Below are positions 1-7,586 of a DNA stretch of 31,748 bases, piece by piece. The stretch's first letter is position 1. Every line of letters begins with the position of its first letter. Made by a program: the position numbers and the translations under genes. The notes under the pieces are model-generated. The model ran no database searches. It had not been told where the DNA came from and saw nothing but the letters and a program-made list of their open reading frames with translations. This DNA comes from Pelotomaculum sp. UBA5255 (GTDB taxonomy: Bacteria; Bacillota; Desulfotomaculia; Desulfotomaculales; Pelotomaculaceae): the NCBI GenBank assembly GCA_002408725.1, contig DHTR01000058.1, forward strand, positions 366-32,113. Reading direction: 5' to 3'.

Positions 1-938
1 GCGTAAAAGTACTGCGGTGAGCCAAAAATATACGTGGTAACCGGGTAGAAACCAATCAGCGAAATAATGGCGGAGGCAATCAGCCCTTTATAAAGCGCCG
101 ACATAATCTCCTGTCCCTCAGTAAGCCGGACAAAAAAGGTGCCGATAATCGTGGCGATGATGGCAATGGCGCCCAGAATAAGCGGATAAACAATGTACTG
201 CAGCTGTCCGGGGAAGAATAGCTGACCCAGCAACATGGCGCCAATAGCCGTAATGGCATAGGTTTCGAACAAATCGGCTGCCATTCCGGCGCAGTCGCCC
301 ACGTTGTCGCCTACGTTGTCGGCAATTACAGCCGGATTGCGAGGGTCGTCTTCCGGGATGCCGGCCTCTACCTTGCCGACCAGGTCGGCGCCGACATCGG
401 CGCTCTTGGTGTAAATACCGCCGCCCAGACGGGCAAACACACTAATCAAACTGCCGCCGAAGCCCAGCCCGACCAGGTAAATCGGATCTTGAAATAATAC
501 ATATAGGCCGGCGACACCCAGCAGGCCAAGGCTGACACACATCAAGCCGGTAACGGCCCCACCTTTAAATGCAACCAGCAGGGCAAAGGGCATGCCCTTT
601 TTGGCCGCCTCACAGACACGGAGGTTGCTCCGCACCGCCACGTACATACCCACGTAGCCGCAGAGTCCGGAAAAAACAGCCCCGACGATAAAGCCTACGG
701 TTGTAATCCAGCCCAGGCCGAAGTAAAGAAGCACAGCTATAATGATTCCGACCACTGCGATGGTCTTGTACTGCCTGTTCAGGTAGGCCATTGCGCCTTC
801 CTGAATGGCTCCTGAAATCTCAATCATACGCTCGTTTCCGGGCGGAAGCTTTAACACTACGGTAGCCAGATACCCGGCAAACAAGATCCCAATAATTGAG
901 GCGTAAATTGCGTACATGGGGAAAGCCCCAAATGTCAA
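1..938 (-). CDS. hppA: membrane-bound pyrophosphatase (H+/Na+-pumping), N-terminal part, cut by window edge
   Basis: Integral membrane pyrophosphatase that couples hydrolysis of inorganic pyrophosphate to H+ or Na+ export. About 312 codons are present; the C-terminal half lies beyond position 1. Visible family signatures are FGGSLISVFARLGGGIYTK and then DVGADLVGKVE followed by IPEDDPRNPAVIADNVGDN and the CAGMAADLFE stretch, the pyrophosphate/Mg-binding loops with conserved Asp and Lys residues. Several hydrophobic helices precede and follow them. The start is taken as TTG at 938-936, because AAGGTGGTG lies 6 nt upstream (953-945); an in-frame ATG at 917 lacks a ribosome binding site. The residues that distinguish K+-dependent from K+-independent and Na+ from H+ pumps lie in the missing half, so ion specificity cannot be called. 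The mRNA seems to have a long leader (promoter candidate at 1222-1250). Confidence 0.96.
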   Translation of the reverse strand, partial: MTFGAFPMYAIYASIIGILFAGYLATVVLKLPPGNERMIEISGAIQEGAMAYLNRQYKTIAVVGIIIAVLLYFGLGWITTVGFIVGAVFSGLCGYVGMYVAVRSNLRVCEAAKKGMPFALLVAFKGGAVTGLMCVSLGLLGVAGLYVLFQDPIYLVGLGFGGSLISVFARLGGGIYTKSADVGADLVGKVEAGIPEDDPRNPAVIADNVGDNVGDCAGMAADLFETYAITAIGAMLLGQLFFPGQLQYIVYPLILGAIAIIATIIGTFFVRLTEGQEIMSALYKGLIASAIISLIGFYPVTTYIFGSPQYFY

Positions 939-1088
939 ATTGAACACCACCTTATAAACCTTTTGTTTGAAAATAATTTTATAACATTTTGGACATAAGT
1001 GAAACCTTAAATGCTGTTACCACCCCCTAAAAATTTCGAACAGGTCCTTTTTGCCAACCACCTCCCTGCTGCGTTTAACTCAAATCCA

Positions 1089-1105
1089 AAGAAGGAGACC
1101 TTCTT
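1089..1105 (-). other. hairpin in the hppA leader
   Basis: Perfect 7-bp inverted repeat AAGAAGG/CCTTCTT with a 3-nt loop, 19 nt beyond the stop codon of the 19-codon leader ORF and about 150 nt before the hppA start. There is no U-tract after it on the minus strand, so it is not an obvious terminator. Part of the stem (AAGGAG on the plus strand, CCTTCTT on the RNA) could pair with Shine-Dalgarno-like purine tracts in the leader. That pairing is inference. Confidence 0.4.
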
Positions 1106-1123
1106 AAAACAAGCAGTTTCAAC

Positions 1124-1183
1124 TCATTCAGTGTAAACAAAGCCGCCTGGTTGATTTATCCTGATCACAAACTCTTCCAGCAT
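1124..1183 (-). CDS. putative 19-aa leader peptide upstream of hppA
   Basis: ATG at 1183-1181 is preceded at 5 nt by GGTGGAGG (1196-1189), one of the best ribosome binding sites in the window. It opens a 19-codon frame, MLEEFVIRINQPGGFVYTE, ending in TGA at 1126-1124. I do not recognise the peptide. It has no amino-acid run of the kind seen in biosynthetic attenuators. A promoter candidate lies just upstream (1222-1250) and a hairpin just downstream (1089-1105), so it probably sits on the hppA leader transcript. It could be a translated regulatory uORF, or a chance frame behind a G-rich leader. Confidence 0.4.
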   Translation of the reverse strand: MLEEFVIRINQPGGFVYTE

Positions 1184-1221
1184 GATCGCCTCCACCCATT
1201 GTTAAAAAAAAGCACTCTCTA

Positions 1222-1250
1222 ATCTTATAAATCTTTTTTTAGCTTGTCCA
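1222..1250 (-). promoter_or_regulatory. candidate sigma-A promoter for hppA leader
   Basis: On the minus strand TGGACA (1250-1245, 5/6 to TTGACA) is followed by TATAAG (1229-1224, 5/6) at 15 bp or by the weaker TAAGAT at 17 bp. Transcription would start near 1214, giving a leader of about 275 nt before hppA. It is the best match I found in the AT-rich region upstream of hppA. Spacing is not ideal. Confidence 0.35.
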
Positions 1251-1576
1251 GACTCCAATCACCTGGTTTTCCATTCAACGATCTTTATTTTCTTGATTTG
1301 TCTTTATAATTCAAGAATAACCATACTTGTTAAAGAGAATACACCAGGCTCTTAAAGAGTGCCGGGTAACTCAGAAAAAATCCTTTACTAATTAAAGTTC
1401 CAGGAGTAAAAAGGCAATTAAAAAGCATGGCCATCGAAAAGGCTAATGCGCCGGGCAATAAAAATAACCCGCACCGGGGAAAATCCCTTTAAAAAAGAGA
1501 AAGTACACCTGTTTTATAATAAAAAAACCAGCAGTACAATCATTATGTGATAAATTCAGCTTTTACCATTATAACG

Positions 1577-1604
1577 ACAAAAGGTTTTTTTGCAAACCTT
1601 TTGT
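1577..1604. other. 11-bp perfect inverted repeat, AT-rich hairpin
   Basis: ACAAAAGGTTT and AAACCTTTTGT are exact inverse complements around a 6-nt loop TTTTGC. It could be a weak intrinsic terminator on the plus strand, since AAACC is followed by TTTTGTT, but only two G-C pairs anchor the core. It lies in the gene-poor stretch 939-1786. Apart from this hairpin, the hppA leader elements and the unit at 1675-1773, I see no gene there. Confidence 0.35.
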
Positions 1605-1674
1605 TCCTGTATTTACCTGATTATCTCAACTGGCCAGAGTTTGACTGTCCTTTCCCCATCCCATAAAATACCTG

Positions 1675-1715
1675 TTGACATAGTTAACCGTGTTAATTAT
1701 TATATGTGTTAACTA
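1675..1715 (+). promoter_or_regulatory. strong promoter flanked by an 8-bp inverted-repeat operator
   Basis: TTGACA (1675-1680, perfect -35), 17 bp, TATTAT (1698-1703, 5/6 to the -10) on the plus strand. TAGTTAAC (1681-1688) directly abuts the -35 and its exact inverse complement GTTAACTA (1708-1715) covers the expected start site, so a dimeric repressor could bridge the promoter. A third related half-site, TGTTAA, lies at 1691-1696. No plus-strand protein gene follows; the next plus-strand element is a terminator at 1744-1773. A minus-strand reading has a TATAAT but no recognisable -35. Confidence 0.6.
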
Positions 1716-1773
1716 ATGCTTACACTAAAAATTCTTCCTTTTGCCCGGCTTAACGGTCGGGATTTTCTTTTTT
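1710..1773 (+). ncRNA. putative small RNA of about 60 nt
   Basis: Defined only by its boundaries: predicted start about 7 nt after the -10 of the promoter at 1675-1703, and an intrinsic terminator ending near 1773. The interval holds no ORF with a ribosome binding site. Both flanking genes (hppA and the bis-heme membrane protein) are on the other strand and do not overlap it. The sequence matches no small RNA that I can name. It could instead be an antisense or 3'-end-interfering transcript, or the remains of an operon whose genes are lost. Confidence 0.35.
1744..1773 (+). terminator. intrinsic terminator, plus strand
   Basis: CCCGGCT (1744-1750), loop TAAC, GGTCGGG (1755-1761), then ATTTTCTTTTTT. 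As plus-strand RNA the stem is seven pairs including two G-U pairs. On the minus strand those two become mismatches and the U-tract is missing, so the element is directional. No plus-strand gene is upstream except the short unit starting at about 1710. Confidence 0.65.
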
Positions 1774-1786
1774 AGCCAAGTGAACT

Positions 1787-2155
1787 CTAAAAAACATGAT
1801 TCAGCACGAGCAGGCCCAAACCCAGAGCCACCCAGCAATGCGTCCTTGGAAACGGTTTTTGCTTGCCAACTGCCAGGGCCGGCATGATCACGGCTAAAAG
1901 CGCAAGCCAGGCAAGTACCCCCGAAAGTGTTGATTGAGCAAAATGCGCCCGGGCCCCCCAACCCCATCCCCTCCCGCCGGCAAGAGCCCAAAAACCATGC
2001 AACGTCAACAGCGCCAGGCAGGCCAGCGCCAGTGTATGGTGATTGCGGGAAAAAAACAGGCGTCCGGGCCACGCCCGCTGCAATCGGCGCAAAATAAACG
2101 GAATTAAGGTTGTAAACAATATCAAGAGGCCAAGCCAGCCCGAAAAATTAGTCAC
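1787..2155 (-). CDS. small four-helix membrane protein with bis-heme histidine pattern
   Basis: 122-aa integral membrane protein with four hydrophobic segments (about 5-23, 38-58, 76-98, 106-122). Two helices carry paired histidines 14 residues apart, H39/H53 and H106/H120. This is the spacing used by ferric-reductase/NADPH-oxidase and related b-type cytochromes to hold two stacked hemes. Unlike those families there is no FAD or NAD domain, so it would be a bare heme-carrying electron conduit. The start is GTG at 2155, with AAGGGAGG 4 nt upstream. It lies downstream of and on the same strand as the SLH/DUF4855 gene (about 90 nt gap), so co-transcription is possible. Function is inferred from the histidine pattern alone; H40 and H71 are alternative ligands. 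Confidence 0.7.
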   Translation of the reverse strand: MTNFSGWLGLLILFTTLIPFILRRLQRAWPGRLFFSRNHHTLALACLALLTLHGFWALAGGRGWGWGARAHFAQSTLSGVLAWLALLAVIMPALAVGKQKPFPRTHCWVALGLGLLVLNHVF

Positions 2156-2246
2156 AAATCCTCCCTTCTGGGCTGTAATGTTGCAACCCGTTATAGTGGA
2201 GCCGGATCATCCACTCAAGGAGTGATTCCATGCAGTTTACCGCTCA

Positions 2247-4685
2247 CTATCTTCCAGAAACCTCACGAGCCGGGGTATAGTTACCGCTAATCCATTTGTA
2301 AAAATCATCGTAAACCGCGCGGATAGACGGAGTTTTACTGCGGGCGGCGTCCAGCATTGCCTTTTTCAGCCCGGCAAAATAGGCGTTGGTAGCAGTTTCG
2401 CCGTCCAGGCCTAGCTGGTGCGCTTTGTTTAACTGCTTGTAAAACAAATCATAAAAATAGCGGTTAGAGAGCACTTTATCATCATATTCCAGCTCAATAC
2501 CCGTCCGGTATCGTTCGGCTAATTCCACAGCCTTTTCCATGCGCTCCTCCGGCTGATTTTCAACAGCGTAATAGTTGGGCTGCAGAAAAACATGCGTGAA
2601 ACCGCAGGATCTCCAATCCTCGTATCCCTGGGCCCCGTAAAAAGGAATCCAGTAAAAATTTTGGCCGTTTCCCCGAACCAGGCGGGCAACATTTTGCACC
2701 AGTTCTTTTTCACCGGAGATGGTCTGGTCCAGATACTCCTTGTACCAGTAGATTCCAACCAGGTCAAGGTGCTTAAACCCGGCCTCCCGCCAGCGGTCCA
2801 TCATTTTTTGATAATACCAGCGTACGGCTGAAAGCCTGTTTTCCAGGGCCTGCTCCCTGCCGGCCTGCTCTTCCGAGAAAGAAAGTACCGTTGTGCCCTC
2901 TTCCAGACTGCCAAATGCTTGCTCTTGCTGATCCGGGTAAGGGACGGTCAGGATGACCTTTTCATTTCCCTGGAATCCGTTAATACCGTTTACTTTTGCG
3001 GCAGCCTCCTCCAGTGCGTACAACTGCCTCCCCGGAGCGAATAGGTCCTCCAGGTAGGACTCCCAACTGTCCCTGGTAGCAGGTATTCCATGGTAAGGCA
3101 GAAAAAGCATCGTGTCGAACATCTTCCCACTGATCTTCCCCCCTGCGTCCAGGTAGGCCACCACCGGCAGAAAATCTGCACCGGTCCAGGTGTCTTCCTC
3201 ACCGCCGCTGCCGGTATAGACAAGTAATATATCCTTGACGTCCGTCTTCTGCATTGGGCCGGCAACCTGGCCGGCACGATGATCGGCGTGCGCCAGAACC
3301 GCAGGCTTTTCCGCATAGGTTGTGTACCCTTTTACCGATAAATTCCTGGCAAACACCCAGACGTCCACAGGAAAGCTTAGCTTGAGAAAGCGGGCAGTGA
3401 CCGGTGGGAAGGTGAGCGTCAGGTTTCTGCTCAATACAGCTGTGTCGGAGGGATCGACTCCGTGCCGGACCTGCCCCAGGTGATACCACAGCATGCCGTC
3501 GGAGGATACCTCACATTGCATAGAGCTTGGAAGAAAAACGCCTGACTGCATGTCTTGCATAAACTCAAGGGAAACTCTCGTGACAGGGCGGAAATCTTTC
3601 AAATCAACGATAATATCCCGGCCCTTCTGTCGTAAGAAGCCGGTCCAGGACTGGTTGTTGGAAGCAAGCCCTTCCACGGGACCGGAATAGAGCCTGTATT
3701 CTCTCTCCTGGAAACCAGAATCAGGCTCCTGCGAAACGACCCGGTAGGATGCGTCATGCGCCCATTCCACTTCCTGCAGTTCTTGCACAAAGCTTGAGCC
3801 CGCCTTATTTTCCGCCTCCAGGCAAGGTCCGATATCTGTGTAAACCGGGTAGGCATTGCAACCGGCGTTCACCGTAATGGTGGCCGTTCCCGCTTTTTTA
3901 CTTGCTGTAAAGACGCCGTCGGAAGAGAATCGGCCCGCGTCGGGATCGTCCAGGCCATAGGTGGCCGTAAAGGCTGGTCGTTTCTGCGCGGCGCCGGGCT
4001 CAATTTTCCGGGCCTCTCCCAGGCAGATTTCCAGGTTTTGCGGGGAAATGACCGGCAGCGCGGTCAGGGCCTGCCCTCTTCTCGTTTTAAACAGGCGGTT
4101 GGCCAGCACGGCAGCCTCTGCACGTGTTAATTCGCTCTGCGGAAGGAAGAATCCGTCGCTTCCCGCCATCAGACCCTGACGGGTGACGAAAGCAACTCCT
4201 TCCACAGCATAGGGCGAAATCTGACTTTGATCAACGTACCTTCCGTCAAGTGGCGCCACTCCCGTTTGATCGGATAGTGCGCGGTAAAGGATCACGGCGG
4301 CATCCTGTCGCCTCATAGGGCTGCCGGCCCCTGCCTTGTTGTCACCTGTGCCTGCCATCACACCCATTTTAGCCAGCGCTTCCACACAGCCGGCCTCAGC
4401 TGATTCCCGCGGCAGATCCGAAAACGCAGGTTGATTCGGAATAATGGGCTGGATCCCCAACGTCCTGGCCAGAAGAAGCGCAAAGTGACCGCGGCTGATC
4501 TTTTGGCCGGGGCAGAACTGCTCTGGGCTGAGCCCACCGACGATATCCTGTTCGGCGAGCTCAACAATAGCTTCCCTAGCAAAGGAATCTCCAATATCCT
4601 GAAAATCTGACGAACCAGAGGCCCCGACTGCCGGTCCCATAAGCAGGAGGATAAGCAGACAGAGAGCCGGCCACTTCCATTTCAT
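2247..4685 (-). CDS. SLH-domain cell-surface protein with DUF4855 region
   Basis: 812-aa exported surface protein. Residues 1-22 form a signal peptide (two Lys, then a Leu-rich core ending near AVGASG). Three S-layer homology repeats follow at about 28-77, 87-137 and 150-200; these typically bind pyruvylated secondary cell-wall polymers. A short Ig-like (Big-type) stretch with TATITVNAG lies at about 210-280, and a discoidin/galactose-binding-like segment rich in aromatic residues at about 340-460. The remaining C-terminal region (about 470-800) matches what I know of DUF4855, found on Firmicute surface proteins and resembling a glycosidase-type barrel. The substrate is unknown. ATG at 4685 directly follows a weak GGTGAT motif. 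Probably monocistronic or leading the bis-heme gene downstream. The SLH assignment is firm, the DUF4855 one good. Confidence 0.88.
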   Translation of the reverse strand: MKWKWPALCLLILLLMGPAVGASGSSDFQDIGDSFAREAIVELAEQDIVGGLSPEQFCPGQKISRGHFALLLARTLGIQPIIPNQPAFSDLPRESAEAGCVEALAKMGVMAGTGDNKAGAGSPMRRQDAAVILYRALSDQTGVAPLDGRYVDQSQISPYAVEGVAFVTRQGLMAGSDGFFLPQSELTRAEAAVLANRLFKTRRGQALTALPVISPQNLEICLGEARKIEPGAAQKRPAFTATYGLDDPDAGRFSSDGVFTASKKAGTATITVNAGCNAYPVYTDIGPCLEAENKAGSSFVQELQEVEWAHDASYRVVSQEPDSGFQEREYRLYSGPVEGLASNNQSWTGFLRQKGRDIIVDLKDFRPVTRVSLEFMQDMQSGVFLPSSMQCEVSSDGMLWYHLGQVRHGVDPSDTAVLSRNLTLTFPPVTARFLKLSFPVDVWVFARNLSVKGYTTYAEKPAVLAHADHRAGQVAGPMQKTDVKDILLVYTGSGGEEDTWTGADFLPVVAYLDAGGKISGKMFDTMLFLPYHGIPATRDSWESYLEDLFAPGRQLYALEEAAAKVNGINGFQGNEKVILTVPYPDQQEQAFGSLEEGTTVLSFSEEQAGREQALENRLSAVRWYYQKMMDRWREAGFKHLDLVGIYWYKEYLDQTISGEKELVQNVARLVRGNGQNFYWIPFYGAQGYEDWRSCGFTHVFLQPNYYAVENQPEERMEKAVELAERYRTGIELEYDDKVLSNRYFYDLFYKQLNKAHQLGLDGETATNAYFAGLKKAMLDAARSKTPSIRAVYDDFYKWISGNYTPAREVSGR

Positions 4686-4726
4686 CCTGGATCACCATCA
4701 ATCGATAAAATTTTACAACTAATAGT

Positions 4727-4755
4727 ATTATACATGATGACAGTATAAGGGTACA
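4727..4755 (-). promoter_or_regulatory. candidate promoter for the SLH/DUF4855 gene
   Basis: On the minus strand a perfect TATAAT (4732-4727) with TGTACC (4755-4750, 3/6) 17 bp upstream. It lies about 40 bp before the start codon in an AT-rich divergent intergenic region shared with the histidine kinase gene. Confidence 0.4.
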
Positions 4756-4921
4756 GCCGCTTATTTAAGAAACCCTCAATGACGACAGTTTTTTATTCCA
4801 TATAAATCATCGTAAAGCGAAAATATTTTTTACAGTTTAATATTTTTCGACATTGTTCCCGAAGGTTATACGCCGGCATTGTCAGAAAACCTACATAAAA
4901 AATCATCCAAAGGTGTTTTTA

Positions 4922-6034
4922 ATGAAGTACGAAGACAAAATAAAGAAGCAGAACGAATATAGGCAACTGCTGGAGCAGTTGCAGAAGAAACACGCGCTCC
5001 TGACGGCAGTACTGGAGCAGATGCCCTTCGGAGTGATTATTGCGGAAGCCCCAACGGGGCGCTACATCATGGGGAACAACAAAGTGGCCGAGATCTGGAA
5101 ACACCCTTTCCTGTCTTGTACTTCCGTGGAGGAATACTCTCTGTACAAGGGGTTCCATCGTGAAGGAAGCGCCTATCAGCCCGGAGAATGGCCGCTGGCC
5201 CGCTCAATCCAGGCGGGTGAGGTCATCTTAAACGAAGAAATTGACTTTCTGCGGGGAGACGGCACAAGGGGAACGATGCGGGCAAGCTCTTCCCCAATCA
5301 GGAACCAGGCAGGAAAAATCATTGCGGGAGTAACCCTTTTCTCCGATGTCAGTAAGTTTAAGCTTTTCGGCAAAGAACTGGTCCGCCTCGAACGGCTGAA
5401 GCTGGTAGGGCGACTGGCCGCGGGTATCGGCCACGAAATCCGGAACCCAATGACCACCGTCCGCGGCTTCCTCCAGATCCTGGGGAGAAAACAAGAATTC
5501 ACACGGTATAAAAGATACTTTACCCTGATGATCGAGGAACTGGACAGAGCTAATTCCATTATCAGCGAATTCATTTCCCTGGCTAAAGACAGGCCTGTCA
5601 ACCTGAAGGCACAGAGCCTGAACCATATTGTTAATACGCTGTCCCCACTGCTTGCAGCCGAAGCCATGAATTCCGGCAAATACATTAATATGGCCTTGGA
5701 GGACATTCCGGACCTGCTCCTGGACGAAAAGGAAATCCGGCAGCTGATTTTAAACCTCGTCCGTAACGGGCTGGAAGCCATGCAACAAGGCGGAATCATG
5801 AACATGAGGACGTTTTCCGAGGGCACAGAAGTTGTTCTGGCCTTTGAGGATCAGGGCCGGGGGATTGAGCCGGGTGTGCTCGATAAGATTGGCACTCCCT
5901 TCTTTTCTACCAAAGACAGCGGTACAGGCCTGGGACTGGCAATCTGCTACAGCATAGCCGCCCGGCACAACGCCGCCATAAAGGTGAAAACCAGCCCCGC
6001 CGGTACAACTTTTTTCGTCCGTTTTAAATCTTAA
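4922..6034 (+). CDS. PAS-domain sensor histidine kinase, orphan, soluble
   Basis: 370-aa predicted cytoplasmic kinase without membrane segments. A short coiled N-terminus (EQLQKKHALL) leads into a PAS domain (about 25-145: EQMPFGVIIAEAP to AGVTLFSDVSKF). HisKA follows with the phospho-acceptor His171 in GIGHEIRNPM, then HATPase_c with N-box LILNLVRNGLEAM (about 275-287), G1 box FEDQGRGIEPG and G2 GTGLGLA. The layout resembles sporulation kinases (KinA/KinE class) and PAS kinases of the HoxJ/NtrB type. Start chosen at ATG 4922, with AAAGGTG 6 nt upstream; an upstream in-frame TTG at 4853 lacks a site. No response regulator is present in the window, so the partner is unknown. It converges on the hydrogenase protease gene, the two stop codons sharing the four bases TTAA. 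Confidence 0.93.
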   Translation: MKYEDKIKKQNEYRQLLEQLQKKHALLTAVLEQMPFGVIIAEAPTGRYIMGNNKVAEIWKHPFLSCTSVEEYSLYKGFHREGSAYQPGEWPLARSIQAGEVILNEEIDFLRGDGTRGTMRASSSPIRNQAGKIIAGVTLFSDVSKFKLFGKELVRLERLKLVGRLAAGIGHEIRNPMTTVRGFLQILGRKQEFTRYKRYFTLMIEELDRANSIISEFISLAKDRPVNLKAQSLNHIVNTLSPLLAAEAMNSGKYINMALEDIPDLLLDEKEIRQLILNLVRNGLEAMQQGGIMNMRTFSEGTEVVLAFEDQGRGIEPGVLDKIGTPFFSTKDSGTGLGLAICYSIAARHNAAIKVKTSPAGTTFFVRFKS

Positions 6035-6525
6035 ATTTTAGATATTCTATAATTTCTTTGAATTCTTTCGATTTCCTCCTCCACCCGATCCATCACCGTT
6101 TGCAGAGAACTTGCCACTGCCGGGGAAAGCCCAATCCCTGGCTCAATAGCACAAGGCTCTACGCCGTAAATAACCGTATTGAACGGGAGCCCTGTTAGTT
6201 CCCTGGCCATCTCAATCGCTGTCACCGGCGAAAAGCCGTGCGCGTCCCGCCAGCCGTCTCCCACGCAGGGGATATCCCGGAAATGAAGGCGGTAAATGCT
6301 GCCAGGCACTCCCCCCATTCGAACGGCATCCACGATGATGACATTTTGCGATCGACTGATCTCTTCCAGGAACAACATAGCAGACACACCTGCTTCCAGG
6401 ATTCGCACATCCCGAGGCCAGGTTTTTTTCCTGAGTCCCTCCACAGCAAGCACACCCAGGCCGTCATCAGCCATCAGCAGATGACCTATTCCCAATACCA
6501 GAATTTCATAGCTTTGCTCACTCAT
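6031..6525 (-). CDS. [NiFe]-hydrogenase maturation endoprotease (HyaD/HybD family)
   Basis: 164-aa protease that removes the C-terminal extension of a hydrogenase large subunit once Ni is inserted. N-terminal signature LGIGHLLMADDGLG (about 11-24) with the conserved acidic metal ligand, IIVDAVRMGG (about 59-68) with the second acidic ligand, and DAHGFSPV (about 94-101) providing the conserved His. Length is usual for the family. The likely substrate is the large subunit encoded just beyond, whose 14-residue tail after DPCMPCAAH would need removal. It is transcribed divergently from the small-subunit gene across 95 bp, an unusual arrangement, since this gene normally lies within the hydrogenase operon. 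ATG at 6525 has only a weak ribosome binding site (AAATAAG). Confidence 0.93.
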   Translation of the reverse strand: MSEQSYEILVLGIGHLLMADDGLGVLAVEGLRKKTWPRDVRILEAGVSAMLFLEEISRSQNVIIVDAVRMGGVPGSIYRLHFRDIPCVGDGWRDAHGFSPVTAIEMARELTGLPFNTVIYGVEPCAIEPGIGLSPAVASSLQTVMDRVEEEIERIQRNYRISKI

Positions 6526-6589
6526 ACTTATTTCATTATGCTTTGGGTTTTAAAAAGGTACCGACTGTGGCCGTTTTTTGGTCCGCCCA

Positions 6590-6595
6590 TATAAT
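6590..6595 (+). promoter_or_regulatory. -10 element upstream of the hydrogenase operon
   Basis: A perfect TATAAT 25 bp before the small-subunit ATG, in the 95-bp divergent region shared with the protease gene. No TTGACA-like -35 is found at 16-18 bp (TGTGGC is the nearest), which suggests a weak or activator-dependent promoter. I see no good sigma-54 site (GG-N10-GC) either. Confidence 0.4.
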
Positions 6596-6620
6596 ATAAA
6601 AAAAGCGCGGTGTTTTTCAA

Positions 6621-7586
6621 ATGGAAAAAGTTCAATTCACAGACCTCTGTAGAAAACTTTCAACCCGGGGCGGCCACGCGCTTTCAAAAGCCATCCTGCC
6701 CGTGGTCGAGGGCCACCTGGCTCAAAATCGTAAATATAAGCTGCCTGTAATCTGGATCGAGACGAGCGACAGCGGGGACAACAACATTGCCTTTATGAAT
6801 ACCACATACCCTTACCTTGGGCGGGTTTTTACTGAAATGATCGATCTCCTCTATAGTAACACTTTTATGGCTGCACAGGGGCAGGATGCCCTCATTATAC
6901 TGGAGCAGGCCGCTGCCCTTTACCGAGGAATGTTCACCCTGGTGGTGGAAGGCGCCGTTCCCACCCGTGACGGCGGCCTGTACACTGTCATAGCCCGCAC
7001 GGCAACCAGGGCCATCACCGCCCTGGAAGCGGTGACCTGGCTAGGTAGCCTGGCAAAGCACATCGTGGCTGTCGGTACCTGCGCCAGTTTCGGCGGGCCT
7101 TCCGCGGCGCGGCCCAACCTGACCGGAAGCGTTGGCGTTCGGGATGTCCTGAACCGGGAAATCATCAACGTCAGCGGCTGCCCTGTCAACCCGGACTGGT
7201 TCGTGGGGACCCTGGCCCACCTTTTGATGTACGGCAGGCCGGAACTCGACGACCTGGGCCGGCCCACCCTATTTTACGGCTTTACGGTGCATCGCCACTG
7301 CCAGCGCCGATCCTATTTCGACCGGGAAGACTTCGCGGAAAAACTGGGGGACATCGAGTGCATGTTTTCCCTCGGGTGCATGGGACCCAGAACAGGCGCC
7401 GACTGCCCCTACCGGCAGTGGATTAACTACGTAAACTGGCCGGTCAGGGCCAACACTCCCTGCATTGGCTGCACCAACGAGGATTTTCCGGACGGTTCGA
7501 CCCCGTTTTTCAAACCCATGCCGGAAAAAAATAGGCCTGCCGGGAGCCAACCAGCCATGCCGGGGCCGAAAGGAGATGCGCAATGA
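6621..7586 (+). CDS. [NiFe]-hydrogenase small subunit, atypical, lacking the proximal-cluster CxxC
   Basis: 321-aa electron-transfer subunit of a group-1-like [NiFe] hydrogenase. Ligands seen: C154 (VGTCASFGG) and C187 (SGCPVNPDW) for the proximal cluster; H224, C227, C247, C253 for the distal [4Fe-4S]; C262, C281, C284 for the medial cluster. The usual N-terminal W-x5-CTGC motif is instead W45-IETSDSGDNN: no cysteine, with S51/N54 at the gapless positions and D50/D53 adjacent. The nucleotide frame is continuous here, so this is not a frameshift. There is no twin-arginine signal and no C-terminal membrane helix, so the enzyme should be cytoplasmic. The start ATG has a weak site (GCGGTG). It overlaps the large-subunit start by ATGA. 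First gene of a probable operon reaching hypF. Hydrogenase identity is firm; redox competence is open. Confidence 0.93.
   Translation: MEKVQFTDLCRKLSTRGGHALSKAILPVVEGHLAQNRKYKLPVIWIETSDSGDNNIAFMNTTYPYLGRVFTEMIDLLYSNTFMAAQGQDALIILEQAAALYRGMFTLVVEGAVPTRDGGLYTVIARTATRAITALEAVTWLGSLAKHIVAVGTCASFGGPSAARPNLTGSVGVRDVLNREIINVSGCPVNPDWFVGTLAHLLMYGRPELDDLGRPTLFYGFTVHRHCQRRSYFDREDFAEKLGDIECMFSLGCMGPRTGADCPYRQWINYVNWPVRANTPCIGCTNEDFPDGSTPFFKPMPEKNRPAGSQPAMPGPKGDAQ

Noticed and set aside
5176..5826. 216-codon open frame antisense to the histidine kinase
   Set aside because: Ser/Arg-rich, no ribosome site or domain; the sense strand has a full set of kinase motifs.
6566..6584. Possible sigma-54 promoter (TGGCC...TTGG) before the hydrogenase operon
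   Set aside because: Ten bases after GG the required GC is GT and the flanking consensus fails.
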